A stretch of 41,119 nt of DNA, from positions 1-41,119 of the forward strand of contig SHZC01000017.1 in assembly GCA_009692505.1 (NCBI GenBank). The letters run 5' to 3'. Numbering within the stretch: the stretch's first letter is position 1; each line of letters starts with the position of its first letter. Made by a program: the position numbers and the translations under genes. Below the pieces are notes generated by a model, which ran no database searches, was not told where the DNA came from, and saw nothing but the letters and a program-made list of their open reading frames with translations. The DNA comes from Myxococcales bacterium. GTDB lineage: Bacteria > Myxococcota_A > Bradymonadia > UBA7976 > UBA1532. This document shows positions 15,359-23,823 of the stretch, one piece after another.

Positions 15359-16939
15359 CTAAGGCGCTTTGGGCGCGGAGTGCTGGGCGAGGACTGCGAG
15401 CAGCCGGTCGTGGAGCTTCCAGACGCGCCACGCGCCTCCGGGTACATCGTTCGCGAGGAAGCTGAACGCCAAAGTTCGACCGCCCGCGTCGGTCGTATAG
15501 CCCGACAGCGCGACGACGCCATCCAGCGTGCCGGTCTTCGCCCTCACCGAGAGTGGGATCGCCCCGCCCGAGCGACGCGCCATCGTCCCGTCGAGCCCAC
15601 CGATCGCCAGAGAGGCGGCGAACTCCGGGAGGGCTGGCCTGCGAACCTGCATATAGACAAGCAACTTGACAATCTGCGCGGGCGAGAGCTGCGTCCGACC
15701 AAAGAGGCCCGACCCATTGGCGTACTCCAGTGGCCCGAGGCCGACCTCGTCTCTCGCGAAGGCCTGCACGACCTCACGCCCGGCCTCGAAGTCACCCCGC
15801 CCGAGCTTTTGGACGCCCAGCGCCAAGAGGAGTTGCTCGGCCATGAAGTTATTCGAGAACTTGTTGACGTCTGCGCAGAGGGTGGACACCGCTCGGGACT
15901 GGGTGCTTGAGAGGCGCCGCGTGACGGCCGGAGCCCGCCCGATCCGGACGCTGCCGGAGACCGGGATGCCGGCCTGCTTCAGGAGGGTGTTAAGGGCCGC
16001 CCCGGTGAACTGCGCGGGGTGCCAGACCCGCTTTCGGATCCAGATCCCCTCATGGCCCGTCGGCAGGCGTCCCTTCACCGAGACGACGATCCCCATGCCC
16101 TCGGGCTTCGCCGTGACCTCGAGGGTGGCTCGACCCCGTGCCCGTGTCCGGCCCCGGTTGTCTACACGCACATAGCCGACATCCGGCGTGAGCGCGACGT
16201 GGACGGGGGTGCCGGCCTCGGAGCCCGCTGAGACGTACACGAGGACCGTGTTGTAATTAAGGCTCGCCGCCCCCGTGGGGGCCCGAAACGCCTCGTCCGT
16301 CGCCTGCTCCGCGAAGCCAGGGGGCTCGCCGGCGCCCGAGAGGTACGACTCATCGATGATCACGTCGCCGCGCACCGAGCGGAGGCCGTTGAGCCGAGCT
16401 TCATCGACGAGCTGGTAGAGGTTCGAAACCATGAGCGAGGGATCGCCGCGACCGAGCAGCACGAGGTCGTCGGCTCCACCGGACGCGTCGAGTCGCGAGG
16501 TGACGAGGTCCGTCTGGAATGTATAGGTCGGACCGAGGTGGACGAGTGCTGCGGCCGTCGTCAGGAGCTTGGTATTCGACGCCGGATGAAACGGCTCATC
16601 GGCGCGGAACTGAAGCAGGGGGGCCCCGGTCTCGACGTCGCTCACGGAGACGCCGAAGCGCGCCCCGCGGAGGACCGGCTCCTTGAGCAAGAGCTCGAGC
16701 TCGGCCCGAAGCGCCGTCTCTCCCGTCACGCTCGCCGTTGCCGGTGGGGCGGATGGGGCCGCTGTCGCACGGGCGAGGCTGGGGGTCGGCCAAAGTGCTG
16801 GGCCCAGAACCGCGAGGCAAAAGCCCAGCGCGAGCCGGACTCTCACCGCGAGGCAATCGCCCACCGCGAGCGGGCTGCCAAGACAAGCCGCCTCGCCTCC
16901 TGACCTCCGTGCTTGCGACCTGTAGAGACTCCAGCGCAT
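15359..16939 (-). CDS. dacB: D-alanyl-D-alanine carboxypeptidase/endopeptidase, DacB (PBP4, peptidase S13) type
   Basis: A penicillin-binding protein that trims or cleaves peptidoglycan cross-links in the periplasm. The three active-site motifs are intact: S121-N-T-K124 (SxxK), S362-N-N (SxN) and K468-T-G470 (KTG). Between the first two lies the long insertion typical of peptidase S13. YANGSGLFGRTQLSP (about 406-420) is also characteristic. The export signal is LALGFCLAVLG followed by PSLARATA. As annotated from ATG 16939 the signal is preceded by 31 atypical residues; a GTG at 16846, which begins exactly at the signal, may be the true start. It is divergent from the TlpA-like gene with only 19 bp between the annotated starts. 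Confidence 0.92.
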   Translation of the reverse strand: MRWSLYRSQARRSGGEAACLGSPLAVGDCLAVRVRLALGFCLAVLGPALWPTPSLARATAAPSAPPATASVTGETALRAELELLLKEPVLRGARFGVSVSDVETGAPLLQFRADEPFHPASNTKLLTTAAALVHLGPTYTFQTDLVTSRLDASGGADDLVLLGRGDPSLMVSNLYQLVDEARLNGLRSVRGDVIIDESYLSGAGEPPGFAEQATDEAFRAPTGAASLNYNTVLVYVSAGSEAGTPVHVALTPDVGYVRVDNRGRTRARGRATLEVTAKPEGMGIVVSVKGRLPTGHEGIWIRKRVWHPAQFTGAALNTLLKQAGIPVSGSVRIGRAPAVTRRLSSTQSRAVSTLCADVNKFSNNFMAEQLLLALGVQKLGRGDFEAGREVVQAFARDEVGLGPLEYANGSGLFGRTQLSPAQIVKLLVYMQVRRPALPEFAASLAIGGLDGTMARRSGGAIPLSVRAKTGTLDGVVALSGYTTDAGGRTLAFSFLANDVPGGAWRVWKLHDRLLAVLAQHSAPKAP

Positions 16940-16958
16940 CTTCCACCGTTCAAACCGA

Positions 16959-17504
16959 ATGCGTGACCTTACTATCGATCATCTTGGCCGCTGGGTGGCA
17001 ATCGCCGTCGTCGTCGGGGCGATCGCGCTGTCTATCGTCGGTTCTCCCGGCTCCGGTCCCCGCCCGGGGCAGAGCGCGCCGGGGCTCGAGGCCGAATTGC
17101 TCGACTCGCCGACGCTCTTCGATCTCAAAGACGAGGCCGGCAAGGTCGTAGTGCTCGACTTCTGGGCGACCTGGTGTGGCCCCTGCCAGCGGACGCTGCC
17201 TGTCCTCGACCGCCTGCACGGCCGCTATCGCGAGTCCTCAGACGTGCGAATCATCTCGGTGAACACCGACAACGGGCGAGACCGGGCCCAGGCGATTCGT
17301 GCCTTCATGAAGCAGCGCGGCTTCACGTTCCCGGTGGTCCTCGACGACGGCGAGGCGACCCGGAGCTACAACGTGCAGGCGATCCCGCTGCTCGTCGTCA
17401 TCAAGCCGAGCGGCGAGGTCACGCACGTCAAGGGCGGCGTCTCAGAGTCGGCGGCCGCCATGGAGGAGAGGCTCGTCGAGCTCATCGAGTCGCTGCGGAC
17501 CTAG
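16959..17504 (+). CDS. TlpA/ResA-type membrane-anchored thioredoxin
   Basis: A 181-residue thiol-disulfide oxidoreductase with an N-terminal membrane anchor (about 12-28, WVAIAVVVGAIALSIV) and a thioredoxin fold facing the periplasm. The redox site is W72-C73-G-P-C76 in FWATWCGPCQRTLPVL, and the cis-proline is in NVQAIPLLVV. TlpA/ResA proteins usually reduce apocytochrome c or copper-site cysteines, or act as general periplasmic reductants; no cytochrome c genes are nearby to decide. The full CxxC, cis-Pro and C-terminal helices indicate a working protein. No clear ribosome site precedes the ATG. Confidence 0.92.
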   Translation: MRDLTIDHLGRWVAIAVVVGAIALSIVGSPGSGPRPGQSAPGLEAELLDSPTLFDLKDEAGKVVVLDFWATWCGPCQRTLPVLDRLHGRYRESSDVRIISVNTDNGRDRAQAIRAFMKQRGFTFPVVLDDGEATRSYNVQAIPLLVVIKPSGEVTHVKGGVSESAAAMEERLVELIESLRT

Positions 17505-17516
17505 GAGGCCCGAGGC

Positions 17517-18611
17517 CTACTTGCCGTCGTTCAGCCGCCGCGCGATACGCTGGTGCTCGCGATTGCCGACGACCTCACGCACATGGGCGCGATCGATGCT
17601 GCGGATCACCCGGAGGTGGCGGGCCTTGAGGTCGCGGACACGCTGGCAGCCACGCTCCCAAGACTGCTTGGGGTAGTCGCCGGTCTCGGCCTGATGGAGC
17701 AGGGCCTCGAGCAGCTCGACCTGCTTGTCGATCGTTTGGCAGACCATGAAGAGGTCGATGCCGGCTTCGAGGCCAAGGATCGCCACGTCGGCCATGGTGT
17801 AATGGTCGGTGATGGCCCGCATCTCCAGGTCGTCGGTCACCACCAGGCCCTTGTAGCCGAGCTCGGTCCGAAGCAGGTCATGCATGATGACGCGGCTGAG
17901 GGTGGCCGGATAGCTGGAGTCGACATTCGGGAACATGACGTGGGCGGTCATGAGCAGGTCGAGGTTGGGCGCCTTGTGGAACTGCGCGTGGAACGGGATG
18001 AGCTCGACGGCGCGAAGGCGCTCGAGATCCGCGTCGGAGTACGCCAGCTCCTCGTGGCTGTCCTGCCGCGTATCGCCATGCCCAGGGAAGTGTTTGCCGC
18101 AAGCCACGACGGAGTTGTCGTGCAGGCCCCGGATGACCGCTCGGCCCAAGCTGGCCACCTGCTGCGGCTTCGTTGAAATGGCGCGTCGCCCGATGACCGG
18201 GTTCTGCGGGTTCGTATTGACGTCGAGCACCGGGGCGAAGTTCGTATTGAACCCCGCGGCGGTCATCTCGCGCCCGATGACCGCGCCGACCTCGTAGGCC
18301 AAGGACACGGAGCCGACCTGACCGAGATGGGCCATGTCGGGGAAGACCGTGAAGGGCTTCGGCAGCCGATGAACGGCCCCACCCTCTTGATCAATCCCGA
18401 TAAAGGGCGGAACCCCGCCACCCATAGGCCACAAGTTCTCGGTCAGATCAAGGACCTGCTCAAACGACTGAAGGTTGCGTTTGAAGAGGATGAAGCCGCC
18501 GAGCCCCCACTCCTCATCGAGGCGCAAGACCTCCTGAGGAACTTTGGGACCGTCGAAGCCGATGATGATGCGCTGACCGATGCGGCGCTTCAGGTTGCGC
18601 AATTCTGACAT
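17517..18611 (-). CDS. nagZ: Beta-N-acetylhexosaminidase NagZ (GH3), peptidoglycan recycling
   Basis: A 364-residue glycoside hydrolase family 3 enzyme that removes N-acetylglucosamine from anhydro-muropeptides in the cytoplasm. Its hallmarks are IGIDQEGGAVHRL (71-83), NFAPVLDVNTNPQNPVIGRR (124-143), the general-acid loop KHFPGHGDTRQDSH (173-186, His179 and His186 in the conserved places) and VTDDLEM (258-264), where D260 corresponds to the nucleophile. Length matches single-domain NagZ, and no export signal is present. The ATG has GGAAG about 9 nt upstream. The neighbouring DacB-type enzyme also acts on peptidoglycan, though on the other side of the membrane and from a separate transcript. 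Confidence 0.95.
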   Translation of the reverse strand: MSELRNLKRRIGQRIIIGFDGPKVPQEVLRLDEEWGLGGFILFKRNLQSFEQVLDLTENLWPMGGGVPPFIGIDQEGGAVHRLPKPFTVFPDMAHLGQVGSVSLAYEVGAVIGREMTAAGFNTNFAPVLDVNTNPQNPVIGRRAISTKPQQVASLGRAVIRGLHDNSVVACGKHFPGHGDTRQDSHEELAYSDADLERLRAVELIPFHAQFHKAPNLDLLMTAHVMFPNVDSSYPATLSRVIMHDLLRTELGYKGLVVTDDLEMRAITDHYTMADVAILGLEAGIDLFMVCQTIDKQVELLEALLHQAETGDYPKQSWERGCQRVRDLKARHLRVIRSIDRAHVREVVGNREHQRIARRLNDGK

Positions 18612-18773
18612 TCAGGTTCTTCCCGGGACCGGGGCCGAGGTACGCGATTGCCGCGCTTTCGCCGAAGGGCGGCGGAGCCTACCATGGGTTGCTTTCTCTG
18701 ACAACCTGCCCCCGGGACGCTGAGGCGTGGATTTGATTGCGGCGGGTCTCCACGTTCGGTAGGGAGCCGAGAC

Positions 18774-20843
18774 ATGAAGTCCCTGCTCGTTTTCTCGATC
18801 GTCAGTGCCTCGGTCCTCCCTGGCCTCGTCTTTGCCGCTGAGCCTCCTTCGGACCGGCCGCCCGCAAGTCCGAGGGGCGAATCGGACCCCGTCGACGCCA
18901 AGACCGCGCTCGCCGTCCTGGACCGGGTCGAGGACGCTCGGGATGCTTTGGTCGACCTCGTGCCGTTTTCACGCCACGCTGATGCGCGCGTGAGGCGGCG
19001 TACGGCCCAGGTCCTCGGGCGGCTTCAGGGGCCAGCGGGAAACGCGATCCTGCTGACGCTGATCCTCGATAGCGACGCCCGGGTGAAGGAGATGGCCATC
19101 TTCTCGTGGGGCCAGCTCTCCACGGGGAGCACCGCGCCTCTCGCAGCTCTGCTCGACAGCGCACCGAACCCGGCTTCGGAGGTGTTCGTCGACCTCGCTA
19201 TAGAGGCGACGGCCAAACGGACGGTCGATCCGATGGTCCTCGATCTCGAACGCCTCGTGAGTCGCACGACCTTCGGGACGCCGGCGCACCGCGCGCGGGC
19301 ACTCACGGGCCTCGCCCTCATCGCGAAGCGCGCCAACGGGGAGCTGCCTGGCCTCAAGCTCGACTTCCTTGATGCGGCCGGCCGGTCAAAGTCGGCTGAC
19401 GTCCGCGTCGCCGCCGCCTACCTGATGATGCGGCTTAAGCTCGCGCCGGATTCCGAGGTCCTGGAGCGGGCCTTGCGGGCAACGAAGGATGCCGACAGCC
19501 GCGTTCGGGCCCTTGCAACCCGGGCCCTGGGCGGGCGCAAGGACGGACAGGCCCTCTCTCGTCTCGTCAAGATGCTTGACGATCGAAGCGAGTCGGTTCG
19601 GGTCGCCTCCGTGCGGTCCCTCGGCCAACTTGAGGCCCACGAGGCGATCGTCGACTTCCTCGTGAGGGCCGCCGCGTACAGCCCGAAACGCCGGGACGCC
19701 GAGCTCGTCCCGGTCATCCTGGCCTTCGAGACCGTCGTTCAACTGCCCGTGGGCCCGTCGTTGGAAGCCGCGGCGAAGGCCTGGGCCAACCTGCCAACGC
19801 TCGCGCCGAGGTCGCGCTTGCGAGGCCTCGCCGCGTCTTGTCATGCCCGCGCACTCCTGGCCCGAGGCGCTCGTGATCCCAACGGCCTCGAGGACTGTCG
19901 CCGCGACCTGCCACGGGTCCTCTTCGCCGAGCTCCTCGCGCGGGTGCTCCTCGTCATGGACGATGCCCCGCGTCGAGCCGCGCTCAGAAACCTCACGCCT
20001 GAGCTCCGCGCCTCGACCACTGCGAGCCTCCTATCGCTCATCGAGCCGCCGGCCGCACCCGACCTCCGCGCATGGATCCTCCCCGCCCTCTCCGACGCCG
20101 ATCCCGTGGTCGTCGCCGAGGCCGCGTCTGCCGCCGAGCGCCTCCTGGCCGTGGAGACGACAGACGGGGTGGTCGCCGCCGCACGCAAGTGGCTGCGCTC
20201 GACCGAGCATGAGGTCACCCTCGCGCTCCTCAAGGCGCTCGGAGCCCTTCGCGCACCCAAGGACATCTTTGAGTACGCCCGCATCGCCACCCACCCTGCC
20301 GTCCGTGAGGCCGCCGTCGCCGCGCACGCGGTGGCCGGACATGGAGGACACGGGCCGCTCGAGATGCCGAGGGTCGTGCAGGTGCCCTCCCCGCCCGATG
20401 ACCCCGCGACGCTCCCGAGGCGCGCGACCCTCCTGACCACCTTGGGTCCAATCTCGCTGGAGCTCTGGCCCGAGGACGCCCCTCGCACGGTCGCCGCCTT
20501 CGCCAAGCGGGCGACGGCGGGCTTCTACGACGGCCTCCTCTTTCACCGGGTCGTGCCGGATTTCGTCGTTCAGGGGGGCGACCCTCGCGGCGACGGTTGG
20601 GGCGGGCCAGGTGAGACGCTGCGCTGCGAGATCAACAATCGGCGGTTCGAGCGCGGCGTGCTCGGCATGGCCCTCGCGGGCAAGGACACCGGCGGGAGCC
20701 AGTTCTTCATCACCCACTCGGCGCACCCTCACCTCGATGGCGGCTACACCACCTTCGGCCGGGTACTCGTGGGACAGGACGTCGTCGACGCCCTCGCTGA
20801 GGGCGACCGGATCGTCTCCCTCTCGATTTCGCCGGTCCCCTGA
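18774..20843 (+). CDS. Exported HEAT-repeat protein fused to a cyclophilin-type peptidyl-prolyl isomerase
   Basis: 689 residues with a Sec signal (MKSLLVFSIVSASVLPGLVFA, cleaved before AEPP). Residues about 40-520 are HEAT-like helical repeats (HADARVRRRTAQVLGRL, DADSRVRALATRALGG, DRSESVRVASVRSLGQL). The last about 145 residues are a cyclophilin domain with GPISLELWPEDAPRTVAAF, FHRVVPDFVVQGGDPRGDG (catalytic Arg in FHRV), GSQFFITHSAHPHLDGGYTTFGRV and the expected end. It would catalyse proline isomerisation in the periplasm with HEAT repeats as a client-binding scaffold. AGGGAG lies 8 nt before the ATG. The fusion is longer than ordinary bacterial PPIases, and the isomerase core motifs are intact. 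Confidence 0.93.
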   Translation: MKSLLVFSIVSASVLPGLVFAAEPPSDRPPASPRGESDPVDAKTALAVLDRVEDARDALVDLVPFSRHADARVRRRTAQVLGRLQGPAGNAILLTLILDSDARVKEMAIFSWGQLSTGSTAPLAALLDSAPNPASEVFVDLAIEATAKRTVDPMVLDLERLVSRTTFGTPAHRARALTGLALIAKRANGELPGLKLDFLDAAGRSKSADVRVAAAYLMMRLKLAPDSEVLERALRATKDADSRVRALATRALGGRKDGQALSRLVKMLDDRSESVRVASVRSLGQLEAHEAIVDFLVRAAAYSPKRRDAELVPVILAFETVVQLPVGPSLEAAAKAWANLPTLAPRSRLRGLAASCHARALLARGARDPNGLEDCRRDLPRVLFAELLARVLLVMDDAPRRAALRNLTPELRASTTASLLSLIEPPAAPDLRAWILPALSDADPVVVAEAASAAERLLAVETTDGVVAAARKWLRSTEHEVTLALLKALGALRAPKDIFEYARIATHPAVREAAVAAHAVAGHGGHGPLEMPRVVQVPSPPDDPATLPRRATLLTTLGPISLELWPEDAPRTVAAFAKRATAGFYDGLLFHRVVPDFVVQGGDPRGDGWGGPGETLRCEINNRRFERGVLGMALAGKDTGGSQFFITHSAHPHLDGGYTTFGRVLVGQDVVDALAEGDRIVSLSISPVP

Positions 20844-20897
20844 GTTTGAATCGGTTAGGCTTGAGTCCCAAGTCAGCGCGTGATTCGCGGAGCCGTC

Positions 20898-21164
20898 ATG
20901 AACCCCATCAGTGCACCAGCGGTAAAGCTCGCCATCAGCATGCCAGGCGGCAGCGAGTTGCTCCTCATCCTGCTCATCGTGATCGTCGTCTTTGGCCACA
21001 GCCGGATTCCGGCGCTCGGTGAGGCGCTCGGCAAGGGCATCCGGAACTTCAAGAAGTCGATGTCCAAAGAGGAAGAGGCCCAGAAGATCGCCTCTGAGGC
21101 CGCGCAGAACGAAGAGGCCAAGGTCGAGCCTCAGAAGACGCAGGACGCCAATAAGGTGCTCTGA
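20898..21164 (+). CDS. tatA: Twin-arginine translocase subunit TatA/TatE
   Basis: An 88-residue protein with the TatA layout: one membrane helix (GGSELLLILLIVIVVFG), the hinge FGHSRIPALGEALGKGIRNFKKS and a charged amphipathic tail rich in Glu, Lys and Gln. TatA oligomers form the passage for folded proteins through the inner membrane. The FG-x-x-x-x-P-x-L-G pattern is present. ATG 20898 has GGAG 5 nt upstream; a GTG at 20880 would add 6 residues. No TatB or TatC is nearby, so the rest of the Tat system is elsewhere. It is convergent with the next gene. Confidence 0.93.
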   Translation: MNPISAPAVKLAISMPGGSELLLILLIVIVVFGHSRIPALGEALGKGIRNFKKSMSKEEEAQKIASEAAQNEEAKVEPQKTQDANKVL

Positions 21165-21173
21165 CAGGACGCC

Positions 21174-21935
21174 TTAGGTCGTCTCGGTCGGCGTGCGAGC
21201 CGCGTGTCGGGCTTGTAGGGTGGCGACCGCCCGCTGACGAATGCCCGCTGAGACGCCTGGATCGCGCGAGACGATGAAAAGCTCGGCTCGATCGAGGAGA
21301 TCGACGAGCCCGATGGCGATCTCGGCGGGCGTATATGGGTTGTAGACCAAGGCCCGCTGGACCTCGGCCCGGGTCCCCCACCGCGGGTGGTGAAAGACCG
21401 CCTCCAGGGCCGCCGCCGCCGTCGGTCGTCGGCTGGCGATGCGGAGGACGTCACTCTCCGTCAACCGAGGATTCTGAAGGACATGGGCGATGACCACCGG
21501 GTCGGGATCGGCCAGGAGGCGCAGAAGGCGAGCGCGATTCGGCGTGCGGGCCCAACTTCGGCGCTCGCCCAGGCTCGGCTCCCGATCATCGGCGAGTGAG
21601 CGGAGCTTGAGCTGGGCCTGATCGGCGTCCTTGGCCGGCGGCGCGCTGAGCAGGAGCCGACAGACGCGCTCGTTCTCCGACAAACGCGCCGCCTCATACA
21701 AGGCACGGCGTGGCTCGTAGGGCTGGGCTCGGTGGCCCGAGAGGAAGTCGATGAGCGAGAGATAGACCGGGCGGTGGGCGTCGTCCCGATGCTCGAGATG
21801 AACGAGCAAGGCGTCGACGATCGACAAGACGGCCTCCGGGGTCCGCGTATCGAAGGCCTCACGCCACAGCGCGGCCCGCATCGCCGCCTCGGGCACGGAG
21901 AGCAGACGCCGCAAGAAGCGGTCCTCGTCGCTCAC
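21174..21935 (-). CDS. Helical-repeat protein of unknown function, coupled to the zinc-ribbon/DUF3426 gene
   Basis: 253 residues, no signal or membrane segment. The second half has degenerate helical repeats with an N-P turn (LADPDPVVIAHVLQNPRLTESDVLRIAS; VQRALVYNPYTPAEIAIGLVDLL; IVSRDPGVSAGIRQRA) of the leucine-rich-variant/HEAT type. Such repeats usually bind proteins. Its ATG overlaps the stop of the upstream zinc-ribbon gene (ATGA, 21932-21935), indicating coupled translation and perhaps a joint role. I do not assign a function. Confidence 0.72.
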   Translation of the reverse strand: MSDEDRFLRRLLSVPEAAMRAALWREAFDTRTPEAVLSIVDALLVHLEHRDDAHRPVYLSLIDFLSGHRAQPYEPRRALYEAARLSENERVCRLLLSAPPAKDADQAQLKLRSLADDREPSLGERRSWARTPNRARLLRLLADPDPVVIAHVLQNPRLTESDVLRIASRRPTAAAALEAVFHHPRWGTRAEVQRALVYNPYTPAEIAIGLVDLLDRAELFIVSRDPGVSAGIRQRAVATLQARHAARTPTETT

Positions 21936-23086
21936 GGGCGCCTCTGGGCCTCGGAAAACTTCACGGTGACGCGCGGCTCGAGCCCGTCAACCGTCAGGGG
22001 TGGCGCGATTTCGGTCATCACCACCGCAAAGACCTGGCTCTGCCCGGGCGCGAGCTCGACGGCGTCCAGGTTGTTCAGGTTCAACGCCAGATGTGGATGA
22101 CTCGGATCGAGCGCGATCGCGATCGCTTGCTCAGCGTCGAGCGACGGACAGCAGGGGACGACCCGCTGCTTGACCGGCACTTCGCCTTGAAGCAGGACGA
22201 CATCGAGGGCGATGCGCGTCTGAGTCTCGCGTCCGTTGTTCACGATGCGGCCCGTCAAGAGCGCCGCGCTCGTCCGGCGGGGAAGTGGCGCGAGCACCAA
22301 GTCTTCGATCGTCAGGCCCCCCGGCTCCATCGCGATCGGCGGGACCAAGACCGGCGCCTCAATCACCACGGCCACCGGTTCGACCTGCGTCCATCGGAGA
22401 ACCGCGACCAAGGCGATGCCGAGGAGACACAGGCCACCCACGAAGGAGATCACGGACCGCCGACGCGCATTTGGGACCGTCGGCAAGTCGAGGTCATCGT
22501 CGGAGAAGGGCGTGAACGAGCGCTCCAACTCTCCGAAGCCAATGACACTCCGAGGGACGGGCGTGTCAATCGGCGCAGCACCTTCCTCGTCGTCGTCAGG
22601 AGCGAGAATCGCGCTCATATCAATGATGATCGACGGCTCCGACAGCACCTCCCGCTCAAGCCGCTTCGAGGCCACCGTGGCCCTCGAAGCGGCGGATGTG
22701 TGGTCCATGGGCAGAACGACCGGCAGATCGTCGAGGGTCACGATGCCCGAGGTCTTGATCGGCGGCGGCGGTGTGAGGTCGCCAACCAGGTTTTGGGGGG
22801 CGTCGGGGTCCACGCGGCCCGAGCCCGGTGCCGTCTCAGACTCCGCGCCCCCGCTTGCCTCGCTTCTCGTGTCGGGTCGGCGAGCGCGTCGCCGCACGTC
22901 AACGTACCCCGCCTGCGTCGGCCCGCGGTCCATCGAGTCCTCGCGGGTCAGGTCCGCCGTGATGCCCTGAACCGTCACGCGAAGGACGTGGCCACATCCC
23001 ACGCACTTTGCGCGCAGCTCTTCTTGGGTGAGCTGCTCCGCCGGGAACTCGTACCGCGCACGACAGTGCGGACAAGCGATGAGCAT
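21932..23086 (-). CDS. MJ0042-type zinc-ribbon membrane protein with C-terminal DUF3426 domain
   Basis: 384 residues. It begins with a zinc ribbon (C5-x2-C8 ... C28-x2-C31, MLIACPHCRARYEF...KCVGCGHVLRV), the MJ0042/zinc_ribbon_4 type. An acidic, proline-containing linker follows, then one membrane segment (211-231, SVISFVGGLCLLGIALVAVL). The C-terminal part is a DUF3426-like domain (TGRIVNNGRETQTRIALDVV, ALNLNNLDAVELAPGQSQVF), expected on the periplasmic side. Zinc-ribbon/DUF3426 proteins are common in delta- and beta-proteobacteria and are of unknown role. ATG 23086 starts exactly at the zinc ribbon; the frame is open upstream to 23311 but that part is not conserved-looking. It overlaps the next gene by 4 nt. 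Confidence 0.86.
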   Translation of the reverse strand: MLIACPHCRARYEFPAEQLTQEELRAKCVGCGHVLRVTVQGITADLTREDSMDRGPTQAGYVDVRRRARRPDTRSEASGGAESETAPGSGRVDPDAPQNLVGDLTPPPPIKTSGIVTLDDLPVVLPMDHTSAASRATVASKRLEREVLSEPSIIIDMSAILAPDDDEEGAAPIDTPVPRSVIGFGELERSFTPFSDDDLDLPTVPNARRRSVISFVGGLCLLGIALVAVLRWTQVEPVAVVIEAPVLVPPIAMEPGGLTIEDLVLAPLPRRTSAALLTGRIVNNGRETQTRIALDVVLLQGEVPVKQRVVPCCPSLDAEQAIAIALDPSHPHLALNLNNLDAVELAPGQSQVFAVVMTEIAPPLTVDGLEPRVTVKFSEAQRRP

Positions 23087-23267
23087 CGTCGACCGCCAAC
23101 TCTTTGGACGGGCGAAGCGTGTCACTCGGAAAGAAGCGCGGCAAGGTGTTTTCGTGAAGTTGCTTGACAGTTCGCCCGGGGAGTCGGGATGTTCCCGGCC
23201 GCTCTCGCCTTGGGAGAGTCTGGTCAACGACCCTCTGTGGCGCTGACACCGTCGAAGGAGTGGGCTT

Positions 23268-23822
23268 TTGGTCGAAACGACGCGGGTCATAAAGCGGTAT
23301 TCGAATCGCAAGCTCTACGACACGGGGCGCAGCAGCTACATCACTCTCGATGAGATCGCGGTGCTCATCAAAGACGGCGAGAAGATCCAAATCGTCGACA
23401 ACAAGACCCACGAGGATCTGACCTCCGTCACGCTGGCGCAGGTTCTCGTCGAGGAGGAGAAGCGGCAGACCCGATCTGGCCGGTCTCTACGCGGCCTCAT
23501 CGAACACAGCGGCGAGCTCTTGCAGAAGCGACTGGGCGAACCCGTGACCCACCTCCGTTCGAGCGTCGAAGACTCCGTGACGCGCCTCATCCGGACGGGC
23601 GAAGAGCGGGCCACGGAGAAGCGGGCCCAGCTTCATTCCTTCTTCGATCAGAACACGCCGGCCCTCGATGACCTTCAGACCCGGCTCGACCGCGTTCGGC
23701 ATCTCTTCGCCGGGGGGGCCGCGCTCGAGTCGCTGCAAGCGGACCTCGTCTTGGCCCAAGCCCGACTCGACCGCATCGAGCGACACCTCGGGCTACCCAC
23801 CAGGGACGAGCCCGCCGAGTAG
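23268..23822 (+). CDS. PhaR-type polyhydroxyalkanoate accumulation regulator
   Basis: A 184-residue protein. Residues 1-66 form the PHB/PHA accumulation regulator DNA-binding domain (RVIKRYSNRKLYDTGRSSYITLDEIAVLIKDG...VDNKTHEDLTSVTLAQVL), which is very recognisable. The remaining part is helical and charged (coiled-coil-like), including RLIRTGEERATEKRAQ and a Leu-rich tail. In PHA producers PhaR represses phasin genes and binds granules. No pha gene is nearby, and relatives in non-producers have unknown targets. The start is a TTG fixed by a strong AAGGAG 7 nt upstream (23255-23260). A TTGACA at 23164-23169 in the 181-bp divergent gap could be a -35 element, but the matching -10 is weak. Confidence 0.9.
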   Translation: MVETTRVIKRYSNRKLYDTGRSSYITLDEIAVLIKDGEKIQIVDNKTHEDLTSVTLAQVLVEEEKRQTRSGRSLRGLIEHSGELLQKRLGEPVTHLRSSVEDSVTRLIRTGEERATEKRAQLHSFFDQNTPALDDLQTRLDRVRHLFAGGAALESLQADLVLAQARLDRIERHLGLPTRDEPAE

Positions 23823-23823
23823 G

